Positions 7,255-17,230 of a DNA stretch of 64,000 bases are shown here, piece by piece. Position 1 is the first letter of the stretch; every line of letters begins with the position of its first letter. A program made the position numbers and the translations under genes. The DNA comes from Nocardia aurantia (GTDB lineage Bacteria; Actinomycetota; Actinomycetes; Mycobacteriales; Mycobacteriaceae), in NCBI RefSeq assembly GCF_009604425.1, contig NZ_WEGI01000015.1, forward strand, positions 175,645-239,644, given 5' to 3'. The notes under the pieces are model-generated. The model did not search any database, was not told the origin of the DNA, and was given only the letters and a program-made list of their open reading frames with translations.

Positions 7255-8694
7255 TCAGCGCCGTGCCGGAACGAACGCACCGTGGAAGGTCATGGGCACG
7301 TGGTGGCGGAGCCGGATCGTGGCGATCGGGCCACGGTCGGGCCGATCGGCCGGAAGTACCTGCACGCGAGTCCGTTTCGTGGCGGGCTGGTGTTCGAAGG
7401 TGAGTAGCCAGCCGTCGCCCTCGGTGCCGCCCTCGGAAGGGGCGAACAAGGGTTCGCAGACGGTGTCGCCGGGCGCGGTCGTGTAGGTGTGGCTGCGGCC
7501 GGTGTCGTGATCGATGGTCGTGATCGAATCCGGATCGCCGCCGTGGGCCGAGGCGGCGGCGACGTAGCTGTATCGGTGCGGCCGCGTGGCATAGCGCTGG
7601 TCAAGTTGGGGGAATTCACAACCGTTGTCGTGCAGCACTTCTCGGGTGACCCGGGTGCTGCGCCGGTCGATCGTCAGGCGGGTCAGCTGTCCGCCGAACG
7701 CGGGGCCGGGGTCGGTGCGGTAACGGCGGAGGTGGCCGTTCCAGCCGGACCAGCCGCGGCCGGGATCGTGGGTCACCAGTTCGACGGCGGTGGCGGTGTC
7801 GGTCTCGTAGGCGTTGGTGACGTGGAAGTGGAACAGTGCCTCGGTCTCGACGGTGATCGGGGCGCCGCCGGCGCGGGGTACGAGGACGATGGTGGTGCCC
7901 AGGCGCGGTTCGTAGGACATCGCGCGGTCGATCGAGCTCAGGCCGAGGACCGCCGAGATCGGGCGGTTGACCACGATCGGGGCGATCACGAAGACCAGGT
8001 GACGTTCGGTGAGCGCGAAGTCGTGCACGAAGCTGAACTGCCGGATCGGCACGGACGCGATATCTTTCAGCCGGCCGCCGGTCAGCCGATAGCAGCGGAT
8101 CATCGGCCGCGGGAAGAAGTCGAAGCCGAAGTTGTAGATCTCGCCGCTCACGGGATCGCGCTTCGGGTGGGCGGAGAAGGCGCCCATGCGTTTCAGGGCG
8201 CCGCCGAAACTCTCCGCGCCGTGCGTCTCCAGGGTGCGCGGGTCCAGGCGGTAGGGGCGGCCGCCCTCCCACAGCGAGTAGAGCCGATCGTCGTGGACGA
8301 GCACGTTCGTGTTCGACATGTTCGCCGGCGGACGGAAGGCGTTGGCGAGCGCGCCACCGGCGCGCTGGGTGCCGAATCCCCGGCCGAGCGGGGCGCCGGC
8401 CGAGGTCCTGCGGTACTCGCGGGTACGAACGTACCGGTTGCGGAAGTGCACTCCGTGCTCGTCGATGGCGAGGCGCGAGACCATCCCGTCACCGTCGAAG
8501 ACGTGCGCCACCGGATGCGCTCCGACGTCGAATCGACCGGGGCCGATGCGGTACAGCTCCCCGCGGAGTCCCTCGGGCAGCCGCCCTTCGATCTCGTCGA
8601 CCCGATAGCCGAACTCCTGCGGTTGCGAGTCCCATGGGGACCGGCCGCCGAGGTCCGTCACAGCGGGGTCACGGAGAGATTTCGAAACGAACAT
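7255..8694 (-). CDS. Carotenoid oxygenase (RPE65-family dioxygenase)
   Basis: A 479-residue non-heme iron dioxygenase of the carotenoid cleavage family. Histidines in the usual ligand contexts are present: H176 (SAHPKRDP), H224 (FVHDFALT), H289 or H291 (FHFHVTNAY) and H471 in the C-terminal FHGAFVP. The family cleaves double bonds in carotenoids, apocarotenoids or stilbenes. The substrate is not predictable here. The start at ATG 8694 is chosen over ATG 8724 because the longer form would overlap the operator at 8715-8742. It is divergent from a TetR gene, its likely repressor. Confidence 0.9.
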   Translation of the reverse strand: MFVSKSLRDPAVTDLGGRSPWDSQPQEFGYRVDEIEGRLPEGLRGELYRIGPGRFDVGAHPVAHVFDGDGMVSRLAIDEHGVHFRNRYVRTREYRRTSAGAPLGRGFGTQRAGGALANAFRPPANMSNTNVLVHDDRLYSLWEGGRPYRLDPRTLETHGAESFGGALKRMGAFSAHPKRDPVSGEIYNFGFDFFPRPMIRCYRLTGGRLKDIASVPIRQFSFVHDFALTERHLVFVIAPIVVNRPISAVLGLSSIDRAMSYEPRLGTTIVLVPRAGGAPITVETEALFHFHVTNAYETDTATAVELVTHDPGRGWSGWNGHLRRYRTDPGPAFGGQLTRLTIDRRSTRVTREVLHDNGCEFPQLDQRYATRPHRYSYVAAASAHGGDPDSITTIDHDTGRSHTYTTAPGDTVCEPLFAPSEGGTEGDGWLLTFEHQPATKRTRVQVLPADRPDRGPIATIRLRHHVPMTFHGAFVPARR

Positions 8695-8714
8695 GCCGGA
8701 AAGTGTCGCAAGAA

Positions 8715-8742
8715 TGAGACACATATAGCAAGTGATGTCTCA
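8715..8742. promoter_or_regulatory. Inverted repeat between carotenoid oxygenase and TetR
   Basis: TGAGACA (8715-8721) and TGTCTCA (8736-8742) form a perfect 7-bp inverted repeat with a 14-bp centre. It lies in the gap between divergent genes, as expected for a TetR operator. It overlaps an upstream ATG of the TetR ORF, supporting the later start. Confidence 0.55.
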
Positions 8743-8779
8743 AACCAGGGGCTCTTGCGGGGGCTTTATACTCGGCCCG

Positions 8780-9328
8780 GTGTCGAACGAGGATGTGACC
8801 GCGGCGGCGCGTGCCGTCGTGCGCCGGGTGGGTATCACCGCGCTGACCCTGGCCGCGGTCGCGAAGGAGGCCGGGATCAGCCGGGCTACCATGTATCGGC
8901 GCTTCGCGTCCCGGGACACCCTCATCGCGGCCGTGATCGGCGCGGAACTCGACGCGCTGGAGAAACTGGTGCTGGCCCGGCTGCGCTTCGCCGATCAGCC
9001 GCGCGAGACCACCCACATGCTCGTCCGGGAGGTTCTCGACTACCTGACCAATCATGCCGCGCTGCAAGCCGCTATCCACATCGACGGCTCGGCGCTGCTG
9101 CCCTGGCTGATCAAACGGGACGGCAGGCCGACCCTGGTCGACATCGTCACCGACCGCGCCCTCGCCCATATCGAGGGGTCCGAACTCGCCGCGCACCTGA
9201 GGCCGAATCCCGGTGCGGCCGTGGAGTTCATGGTCGGCGCGGTCTACACGCAGCTGGTCTCACCCAGCCGGTATCTCACCCATGCGAACATCGCGACGCT
9301 CGTGACCGACGCCGTCGTCGCGCCCTGA
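8780..9328 (+). CDS. TetR-family regulator of the carotenoid oxygenase
   Basis: From GTG 8780 this is 182 residues. The DNA-binding domain is VSNEDVTAAARAVVRRVGIT, then LAAVAKEAGISRATMYRRFA. The C-domain is helical (THMLVREVLDYLTNHAALQA). The ORF is open to 8732, but those starts fall inside the putative operator. It is convergent with argR, 52 bp apart. Control of the divergent oxygenase and of itself is inferred from position and the 8715-8742 palindrome. Confidence 0.82.
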   Translation: MSNEDVTAAARAVVRRVGITALTLAAVAKEAGISRATMYRRFASRDTLIAAVIGAELDALEKLVLARLRFADQPRETTHMLVREVLDYLTNHAALQAAIHIDGSALLPWLIKRDGRPTLVDIVTDRALAHIEGSELAAHLRPNPGAAVEFMVGAVYTQLVSPSRYLTHANIATLVTDAVVAP

Positions 9329-9380
9329 CCCGTACCGCACAAGGCGAGGGCGGCCCTCGATTTCACGGGGACGTGACCGC

Positions 9381-9878
9381 TCAGGCCAGCTGTTCGATCT
9401 TCGCGGCCAGCTCCGCGCCGGTCAGTGGCTCGCGGGCGATGACCGCGACGGTGTCGTCGCCCGCGATCGTGCCGACCACCTCGGCCAGGGCCGCGCGATC
9501 CAGGGCGCTGGCCAGGTAGTGGGCGGCGCCGGGCGGGGTGCGCAGGACGGCGATGTTGCCGCTGTGATCGGTGGAGACCAGCAGGTCGCCGAGCAGTTTC
9601 GACAACCGGGCGGTGCCGCCGGTGACGCCGCGGACCGGGCTGCCGTCCTCGGGGACCACGTAGATGCCGGCGCCGCCGTCGGCGGCGCGCAACTTGACCG
9701 CGCCCAGTTCGTCCAGGTCGCGGGACAGCGTGGCCTGGGTGGTCTCGATGCCCTCCGCCGACAGCAGGGTCGCCAGCTCGGTCTGGCTGCGGACGGCGTG
9801 CGCGGTCAGCAGGTCGACGATGCGTTGCTGCCGGCCGGCGCGGGTACGAGCGATGGCCGGGCCGGCTCTGTCCGTCAC
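9381..9878 (-). CDS. argR: Arginine repressor ArgR
   Basis: A 165-residue ArgR. The N-terminal winged helix (about 8-75) includes RQQRIVDLLTAHAVRSQTEL and TTQATLSRDLDELGAVK. The C-terminal oligomerisation/arginine-binding domain includes the conserved GTIAGDDTVAVIAR. With arginine it represses arg genes as a hexamer. It is last in the operon. GTG 9878 overlaps the argF stop by 4 nt and follows AGGAGG. It probably acts at the shared boxes at 15274-15295 and 30695-30716, closing a feedback loop on its own operon. Confidence 0.96.
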   Translation of the reverse strand: MTDRAGPAIARTRAGRQQRIVDLLTAHAVRSQTELATLLSAEGIETTQATLSRDLDELGAVKLRAADGGAGIYVVPEDGSPVRGVTGGTARLSKLLGDLLVSTDHSGNIAVLRTPPGAAHYLASALDRAALAEVVGTIAGDDTVAVIAREPLTGAELAAKIEQLA

Positions 9879-10815
9879 CGGTGATCCTCCTCCGAGCGTC
9901 GCTCCAGCAGCCAGGCCAGCAGCGCCTTCTGCGCGTGCAGCCGGTTCTCCGCCTCGTCCCAGACCACGCTGTGCGGACCGTCCAGCACCGCGTCGGTGAT
10001 CTCCTCGTTGCGGTGGGCCGGGAGGCAGTGCAGCACAACGGCATCCGGCTTCGCGTGGGCGAGCAGGTCGTCGTTCAGCTGGAAGCGGCGGAACGGGCCG
10101 ACCCGGTCCAGCCCGTCGTTCTCCTGGCCCATCGAGGTCCACGCGTCGGTGACCAGGGCGTCGGCGCCGGTGGCGGCGGCGATCGGGTCGTCGGTGACGG
10201 TGATGGTCGCGCCGGTCTCGGCGGCCCGCTTCTGCGCGTCCTCCCGGATCCAGTCGGCCGGCTCGAAACCCGCAGGGGCGGCGATGGTCACGTGCAATCC
10301 GGCGGTCACGCCGCCGAGCAGCAGCGAATGCGCCATGTTGTTGGCGCCGTCGCCGAAGTAGGTGAGCCGGCGGCCGGCCAGGTCACCCTTGTGCTCCTGC
10401 AGGGTCAGCAGATCCGCCAGCACCTGGCACGGGTGGAATTCGTCGGACAGCGCGTTGACCACCGGAACCGTTGCCGCCGAGGCCATCTCGTCGAGCCGCT
10501 GCTGTTCGAAGGTGCGCCAGACGATCGCGTCGACGTACCGGGACAGCACCCGGCCGGTGTCGGCGAGGGTCTCCTCGCGGCCCAGCTGCGTCACGCGGCC
10601 GTCGACGACCACCGCGTGCCCGCCCAGTTGCGCGATGCCCATCTCGAACGAGAACCGGGTGCGGGTGGAGTTCTTCTCGAAGATCACGCCCACGCCGCGC
10701 GGACCCTCGAGCGGACGCCGGGAGAACGGCGCCGCCTTCAAACTTGTTGCCAGCGTGAGTACCTCGGCCTGCTCGGCAGGAGTGAGGTCGTCGTCGCGCA
10801 GGAAATGCCGGATGG

Positions 10816-10819
<4 letters not shown>
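9875..10819 (-). CDS. argF: Ornithine carbamoyltransferase
   Basis: A 314-residue anabolic enzyme making citrulline from ornithine and carbamoyl phosphate. The carbamoyl phosphate loop STRTR is in KNSTRTRFSFE. HPCQ is in SDEFHPCQVLADLL, and the ornithine-site HCLP is in VVLHCLPAHRNEE. GTG 10819 (VTIRHFLRDDDLTPAEQ) gives the family N-terminus. Start and stop codons overlap argD and argR by 4 nt each, suggesting translational coupling. Confidence 0.97.
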
Positions 10820-12035
<1,216 letters not shown>

Positions 12036-12039
<4 letters not shown>

Positions 12040-12965
12040 GGCACCGTCGTTTCCGTTGTGGTTTCCGCTGTTTCGGCGGCAGGGGTCACCATCGTGCCGA
12101 TGCCTTCCCCGGTGAACAGTTCCAGCAGGACCGCGTGCGGGACGCGGCCGTCGATCACGTGCGCGCTCGGCACGCCGCCGAGTACCGCGCGCAGGCAGGC
12201 CTCCATCTTGGGCACCATGCCCGCGTCGAGCCGCGGCAGCAGCGCCGCCAGATCCGTGGCGCCGATGTGGGTGGTCAGCGACGAGCGATCCGGCCAATTC
12301 GTGTACAGGCCTTCGACATCGGTGAGCACCACCAGCTTCTCCGCGCCGATGCCCTCGGCCAGCGCCGCGGCGGCGGTGTCGGCGTTGATGTTGTGCACCA
12401 CGCCGTCCGCGTCCGGGGCGATCGTCGACACCACCGGAATGCGCCCGGCCCGAACGAGATCCAGCACCGCGTCGGGATTCACCGAGGTGACGTCGCCGAC
12501 CAGGCCGATATCGGTGGCGACGCCGTCGACGGCGACGGTGCGGCGGGTGGCGGTGAACAGCCGCGCGTCCTCACCGGAGATACCGACGGCGTACGGGCCG
12601 TGCTGGTTGATCAGCCCGACCAGTTCCCGGCCGACCTGGCCGAACAGCACCATCCGCACCACGTCCATCACCTCGGGGGTGGTGACGCGGAATCCGCCCC
12701 GGAACTCGCCCCGCAGACCGAGTTTCGTGAGCATCGCGTTGATCTGCGGGCCGCCGCCGTGCACGACCACCGGGTGCACGCCGACGGTCCGCAGGAAGGC
12801 CATGTCGGCGGCGAACGCCTGCTTCAACTGCTCGTCGACCATGGCGTTGCCGCCGTACTTGACCACCACGATCTTGTCGCGGAACTTCTGCAACCACGGC
12901 AGGGCGCCCGCCAGCACGTGCGCCTTGTCCAGCGCCGACAGCACCGGCGTGACGGTCGCGGTCAT
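12036..12965 (-). CDS. argB: Acetylglutamate kinase
   Basis: A 309-residue amino acid kinase phosphorylating N-acetylglutamate. It has the N-terminal helix of the arginine-sensitive class (ALDKAHVLAGALPWLQKF), the phosphate-binding VVVKYGGNAM, the substrate loop VVVHGGGPQIN, and the nucleotide region VLTDVEGLY. The N-terminal helix suggests hexameric, arginine-inhibited enzyme, as in mycobacteria. ATGA overlaps join it to argJ upstream and argD downstream. Confidence 0.97.
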
Positions 12966-14194
12966 GAGCTGTAGGCCGAGTTCTCTTCGACGTAGCCGTA
13001 CGAGAGGTCGGTGGTGCGGACGGTGGCGGTACCCTCGCCGACCCCGAGTTCGACCCGCACGTGGATGTCCGGCCCGGACAGATCGACCTCGCGGGCCCCG
13101 GGTGCGCCGGTGCTGTTCACGCACACCGGATTTCCGTTGAACGACACCGAGATCCGGTCCGGTGCCAGCGTGATCGGCGCGATGCCGACCGCGGCGAGCA
13201 CCCGGCCCCAGTTCGGGTCGGAACCGAAGAAGGCGCATTTGACCAGGGAGTCGCGAGCGATCGCGCGAGCGCCGGTGAGCGCCTCCTCCTCGCTGAGCGC
13301 GCCGGCGACGGTGACCGTGACCCGCTTCGTGACGCCCTCGGCGTCGGCCATCAGCTGCGCCGCCAGATCGTCGCACATCGCGAGCACCGCCGCGTCCAGT
13401 TCCGCCTGCGACGGCGCGACGGCGCTCGCGCCGTTGGCCAGCAGCAGCACCGTGTCGTTGGTGGAGCAGGAGCCGTCGACGTCGAGCCGGTCGAAGGTGA
13501 GCCGAGTCGCGTTGCGCAGCGCCAGATCCAGCTGTTCCGGGGTCGCGACGGCATCGGTGGTGAGCACCACCAGCATCGTCGCCAGCGAGGGCGCCAGCAT
13601 GCCCGCGCCCTTCGCCATCCCGCCCATGTTCCATGTGGCCGGATGGTGGAAGGCGGCCTGCTTCGGGACGGTGTCGGTGGTCATGATCGCCTGTGCCGCT
13701 TCGGCTCCGCCGGACAGCCCGCCGCCCATCTCCCGGACGATCTCGGTGACCGCGGGCAGCAGCTTGTCCATCGGCAGCCGGTCGCCGATCAAACCGGTTG
13801 AGCAGACCGCGATCTCACCGGCGCCGGTCTCGGTTCCCCAGTTGCTCAACGCCTTCGCGAGTTCCTCGGCGGTGGCGTGGGTGTCCTGGAAGCCGCCGGG
13901 ACCGGTGCAGGCGTTGGCGCCACCGGAGTTCAGGATCACCGCGCGCAACCGGCCGCCGCCCAGCACCTGCTGGGACCACAGCACCGGCGCGGCCTTCACC
14001 TGGTTGCGGGTGAACACGCCCGCCGCCGCGTATTCCGGTCCCTCACTGAAAACCAGTGCCAGATCGAGCTTTCCGCTCGCCTTGATCCCCGCGGCGATGC
14101 CGGCGGCGCGGAAGCCGAGCGGAGCCGTGACGCCCTGGGTGCGCAGCAGGATGCCGCCGGCGACCTCGGCGCCGCTCACGGGTGTATCGGTCAC
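12962..14194 (-). CDS. argJ: Glutamate N-acetyltransferase (ornithine acetyltransferase)
   Basis: A 410-residue ArgJ, which recycles the acetyl group from N-acetylornithine to glutamate. It is made as a precursor that self-cleaves before a Thr nucleophile. The site is visible in KGAGMLAPSLATMLVV, with cleavage expected between Ala and Thr. Other family blocks are NSGGANACTGPGG and GSDPNWGRVLAAVG. GTG 14194 overlaps the argC stop by 4 nt. No argA is seen nearby, consistent with ArgJ running the cyclic pathway. Confidence 0.97.
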   Translation of the reverse strand: MTDTPVSGAEVAGGILLRTQGVTAPLGFRAAGIAAGIKASGKLDLALVFSEGPEYAAAGVFTRNQVKAAPVLWSQQVLGGGRLRAVILNSGGANACTGPGGFQDTHATAEELAKALSNWGTETGAGEIAVCSTGLIGDRLPMDKLLPAVTEIVREMGGGLSGGAEAAQAIMTTDTVPKQAAFHHPATWNMGGMAKGAGMLAPSLATMLVVLTTDAVATPEQLDLALRNATRLTFDRLDVDGSCSTNDTVLLLANGASAVAPSQAELDAAVLAMCDDLAAQLMADAEGVTKRVTVTVAGALSEEEALTGARAIARDSLVKCAFFGSDPNWGRVLAAVGIAPITLAPDRISVSFNGNPVCVNSTGAPGAREVDLSGPDIHVRVELGVGEGTATVRTTDLSYGYVEENSAYSS

Positions 14195-15270
14195 GGGGCC
14201 ACTCCTACGGTGGTCAGTCCGGCGGTCTCGTCGATACCGAGCGCCAGATTCATGGACTGCACCGCGGCGCCCGCGGTGCCCTTGGTCAGATTGTCGATCG
14301 CGCCGATGACCACCAACTGCCCGGCGTCGGCGTCGACGGCCACCTGCAGCGTGACCGCGTTGCTGCCGAGTACCGAACCGGTCTGCGGCAGCACACCTTC
14401 CGGCAGCAGATGAATGAAAGGCTCGTCGGCATAGGCTTTTTCGTATACCGCACGCGCCTGCGCGGCGTCCACTCCCGGCCGCAGCGCCGCGGTGCAGGTG
14501 GCGAGGATGCCGCGCGGCATCGGCGCCAGCACCGGCGTGAACGAGACCGCGATGTCGACCTCGGCTCCGCCGTCGGCCGCGGCGAGCTTCAGGTTCTGGG
14601 CGATCTCGGGCGTGTGCCGATGCGCCCCCGCGATGTTGTAGGCCCGGGCCGAACCCATGACCTCCGAACCGAGCAGCCCCACGTCGAGCTTGCGGCCGGC
14701 CCCCGAGGTGCCGCTGACCGCGACCACGGTCACCGTCGGCTCCACGATGCCCGCCGCGACCGCCGGCGCCAGGGCCAGGCTCGACACGGTGGGATAGCAG
14801 CCGGGCACCGCGATCCGGGTCGCGCCGCGCAGCCGATCCCGCCCGCCGGGCAGTTCCGGCAACCCGTACGGCCAGCTTCCGGCATGCTCGGACTTGTAGT
14901 ACTTCTCCCAGGCCGCGGCATCGGTGAGCCGGAAATCGGCCCCGCAGTCGATGATCACCGTGGACTCGGGCAGCAGCCGCGCGATCGCCGCCGACTGCCC
15001 GTGCGGCAGCCCGAGGAACACCACATCGTGCCCGGCCAGCACCTCCGGAGTGGTCTCGGCCAGCACTCGATCCGCCAGCGGCAGCAGATGCGGCTGCAAC
15101 GACCCCAGCGTGCTCCCCGCATTCGACCCCGCGGTCAGCGCCCCGATCTCGAGGCGCCCCGCTCGGTACGCTGGATGTCCGAGGAGCAGACGCAGCACTT
15201 CACCGCCCGCATAACCGCTCGCACCGGCCACCGCGACCCGCAACACGGGCCCACCCGAGGTATCCGCCAT
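14191..15270 (-). CDS. argC: N-acetyl-gamma-glutamyl-phosphate reductase
   Basis: A 359-residue NADPH-dependent reductase, first gene of the arg operon. It has the dinucleotide motif VAGASGYAGGEVLRLL and the catalytic cysteine in AVPGCYPTVSSLAL. HRHTPEI and GSARAYNIAGAH are typical. ATG 15270 is preferred over GTG 15285, because the latter lies inside the ArgR-type box. A -10-like CATAAT ends 6 nt before ATG 15270 and no Shine-Dalgarno is present, so a leaderless transcript is likely. Confidence 0.95.
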   Translation of the reverse strand: MADTSGGPVLRVAVAGASGYAGGEVLRLLLGHPAYRAGRLEIGALTAGSNAGSTLGSLQPHLLPLADRVLAETTPEVLAGHDVVFLGLPHGQSAAIARLLPESTVIIDCGADFRLTDAAAWEKYYKSEHAGSWPYGLPELPGGRDRLRGATRIAVPGCYPTVSSLALAPAVAAGIVEPTVTVVAVSGTSGAGRKLDVGLLGSEVMGSARAYNIAGAHRHTPEIAQNLKLAAADGGAEVDIAVSFTPVLAPMPRGILATCTAALRPGVDAAQARAVYEKAYADEPFIHLLPEGVLPQTGSVLGSNAVTLQVAVDADAGQLVVIGAIDNLTKGTAGAAVQSMNLALGIDETAGLTTVGVAP

Positions 15271-15273
15271 GTG

Positions 15274-15295
15274 ATGATTATGCACGATTGTGCAA
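15274..15295 (-). promoter_or_regulatory. ArgR-type box at the argC promoter
   Basis: On the minus strand this reads TTGCA, CA, then ATCGTGCATAATCAT. It matches the argG-upstream site at 30695-30716 at 20 of 22 positions. It contains TGCAC/GTGCA inverted repeats and covers the predicted -10 CATAAT, so a bound repressor would block polymerase. Confidence 0.7.
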
Positions 15296-15370
15296 GCTCA
15301 TTCACGGAGGGGGTGCGAGCGTGGTTCGACCTTCGTCACGACAGGCCCCGAATCGACCTCGTACGGCAGC

Positions 15371-15384
15371 AATTTGTACAAATT
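15371..15384. promoter_or_regulatory. TGTACA palindrome upstream of the Fic antitoxin
   Basis: AATTTGTACAAATT is a perfect 14-bp palindrome centred on TGTACA, 40 bp before the antitoxin start. TGTACA is the core recognised by E. coli YefM-YoeB, and this antitoxin has a Phd/YefM-like N-terminus. It is the likely autoregulatory operator. Confidence 0.6.
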
Positions 15385-15424
15385 TGTGAGCAGATTCTCG
15401 CCGAGCTCCGGTATCGTCGAAGGT

Positions 15425-15802
15425 GTGACACCACCTCTGCTCATCCATCCATTGGCCGAAGTCCGCGAACAGCTGTCGCAGGTTGTCAGCGAATTCCGGG
15501 CCGAGGGCGCCACCGCGCAGCCGGTGGTCTTCGGCGCGCATCGCAAGGCCGAGGCCGTTCTGTTGTCGTATCAGGCCTACCGCGAAGGATACGAAGCGTT
15601 CCAATCGCTTCGCCGAGAGTGCGACGAACTGCTCGAACAGCTGTCCCGATACCGAGCCTTCGCTGCTGCTCTCGCATCGGTGCGGGCCGAAGGGCTGGAA
15701 CCGCCTCCGGATCTCATCGCCCAAGGAGAACGGCTCGTCGCAGGTGAACTCACGGTCGACGAGGCATACGAAGAGGCTCTCCGGCGCTACCGCCGACAAT
15801 GA
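15425..15802 (+). CDS. Antitoxin: Phd/YefM-like N-domain plus VbhA-like Fic-inhibitory motif
   Basis: A 125-residue protein from GTG 15425. The N-terminal ~55 residues (LAEVREQLSQVVSEF, then PVVFGAHRKAEAVLLSYQAY) resemble the Phd/YefM DNA-binding fold. The C-terminal ~40 residues (LASVRAEGLEPPPDLI, then VAGELTVDEAYEEAL) resemble VbhA. They hold the Fic-inhibition motif (S/T)xxxE(G/N) as S-VRA-E-G, whose Glu blocks ATP positioning in the toxin. One protein thus seems to combine operator binding and enzyme inhibition. It overlaps the toxin start by ATGA. Confidence 0.85.
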   Translation: MTPPLLIHPLAEVREQLSQVVSEFRAEGATAQPVVFGAHRKAEAVLLSYQAYREGYEAFQSLRRECDELLEQLSRYRAFAAALASVRAEGLEPPPDLIAQGERLVAGELTVDEAYEEALRRYRRQ

Positions 15803-16368
15803 GTGCCGACCCGTATGTCGATCCGCAGACAGGTTTGCTGACAAACCTTCTCGGGATCATCGAGCAGGAAGAATTGGCTCGTGCGGAGGCACACCTGACC
15901 ACACTGGCCTTGTACCGTCTCGACCGCAGAGGACTGCCGGGCAAGTACGATCTCGACCATTTCTGCGCCTTCCATCGCGCGATCTTCGGCGACATCTATG
16001 CCTGGGCCGGGCAACTTCGTACGGTCACCATCGCCAAGGGAGATATTTTCTGCCTGCCGCAGTTCATCGAATCCTTCGGTGCCGACATCTTTGCCCGGCT
16101 CGCACGTGAAGGCGTGCTGCGCGGGCTCGGGCGTGAGCCCTTCCTGGACCGCTTGACCTATTACTTCGGGGAGGTCAACGCGTTGCATCCGTTCCGGGAG
16201 GGCAACGGCCGGACGCAGCGGGCGTTCTGGGGGCAGCTCGCCCGGGAGGCGGGCCATCCGATCCGCTGGCAGCGGCTGGAGCGGGAGCGGAATCTCGAAG
16301 CGTCGATCGCGAGTATGCGAGGTGACCCGGAACCGCTGCGCAAGTTACTCGCCGAGCTGACCGAATAG
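15799..16368 (+). CDS. fic: Fic-family toxin (AMP transferase)
   Basis: A 189-residue single-domain Fic protein. The catalytic loop HPFREGNGRTQR fits HxFx(D/E)GNGRxxR exactly, so His, Glu and both Arg are intact. The flap region is KGDIFCLPQF. Such toxins transfer AMP to targets, for example gyrase subunits for VbhT-like toxins. No inhibitory helix motif is seen at either end, so control must come from the upstream antitoxin (class I arrangement). The ATG overlaps the antitoxin stop by 4 nt. Confidence 0.93.
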   Translation: MSADPYVDPQTGLLTNLLGIIEQEELARAEAHLTTLALYRLDRRGLPGKYDLDHFCAFHRAIFGDIYAWAGQLRTVTIAKGDIFCLPQFIESFGADIFARLAREGVLRGLGREPFLDRLTYYFGEVNALHPFREGNGRTQRAFWGQLAREAGHPIRWQRLERERNLEASIASMRGDPEPLRKLLAELTE

Positions 16369-16398
16369 CTTGTGCGGCAGGCGGTTACTGGCGATCGG

Positions 16399-17163
16399 TC
16401 ACGCGGAGGTGCCGCCGTCGACGACCAGGTCGTGGCCGACGACGTAGTTCGCGTCGGGGGAGGCGAGCCAGAGGATGGCGGCGGCGACCTCGGCGGGGGT
16501 GCCGATGCGGCCGGCGGGGGTGGCGGCGGCGATGCGGGCGTCGCGGTCGGCGGGGGTTTCGCCGGGGGCCATGGACATCGGGGTGTCGGTGGCGCCGGGG
16601 CTGACGGCGGTGATGCGGATGCCGTCGGCGATGTGGTCGAGGGCGGCGGCGCGGGTGAGGGCGCTGACTGCCGCCTTGGTGGCGGTGTAGGCGGCGGTGC
16701 CACGCAGGCGGCGGTGCGCGCCGATGTTGGAGGAGATGTTCACGATGGCGCCGCCGCCGTGTTCGCGCATGTGGGTGATTTCGTGCTTCATGGACAGGAA
16801 GACGCCGGTCAGGTTGACGTCCAGCGTTGTGTGCCAGAGCTTTTCGTCGAGATCGGCCAGCGGGGTGCGAGCGCCGAAGACGCCGGCGTTGTTCACCGCC
16901 ACGTGCAGGCCGCCGTGGCGTCGGGCCACCTCGGTGACCGCGGCGGCCATCTGCGCGCTGTCGGTGACATCGGCGGTGAGCCAATCGATTCCGGCGTTGC
17001 CGGAGGTGTGGACGGCGGCCGCGGCGGCGGCCAGCGAGTCGGGATCGCGGCCGGCGAGCACCACGGTGGCACCGTGATCGGCGAACGCCTGGGCTGTGGC
17101 CGCGGCGATTGCTCCGGCGCCGCCGGTGATCAGCACGACCTTGTCGTCGAAACGGGTGCTCAA
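16399..17163 (-). CDS. SDR-family oxidoreductase
   Basis: A 254-residue classical short-chain dehydrogenase. The glycine-rich motif is TGGAGAIAAATAQ (slightly unusual for TGxxxGIG), followed by NNAGVF, NISSN and the catalytic YTATK. The C-terminus has GRIGTPAEVAAAILWLASPD and VDGGTSA. The substrate is unknown. TTG 17163 is chosen because AGAGG lies 6 nt upstream and no ATG/GTG fits. It is 67 bp downstream of a TetR gene on the same strand, and a CGGTC half-site in the gap matches one upstream of that TetR. Confidence 0.9.
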   Translation of the reverse strand: MSTRFDDKVVLITGGAGAIAAATAQAFADHGATVVLAGRDPDSLAAAAAAVHTSGNAGIDWLTADVTDSAQMAAAVTEVARRHGGLHVAVNNAGVFGARTPLADLDEKLWHTTLDVNLTGVFLSMKHEITHMREHGGGAIVNISSNIGAHRRLRGTAAYTATKAAVSALTRAAALDHIADGIRITAVSPGATDTPMSMAPGETPADRDARIAAATPAGRIGTPAEVAAAILWLASPDANYVVGHDLVVDGGTSA

Positions 17164-17230
17164 CGGATCCTCTTTTCTGGAATGATCGGTCTTTTATGTT
17201 GGCGTGCGGACGTGCTCAGCTGGGCGGGAA

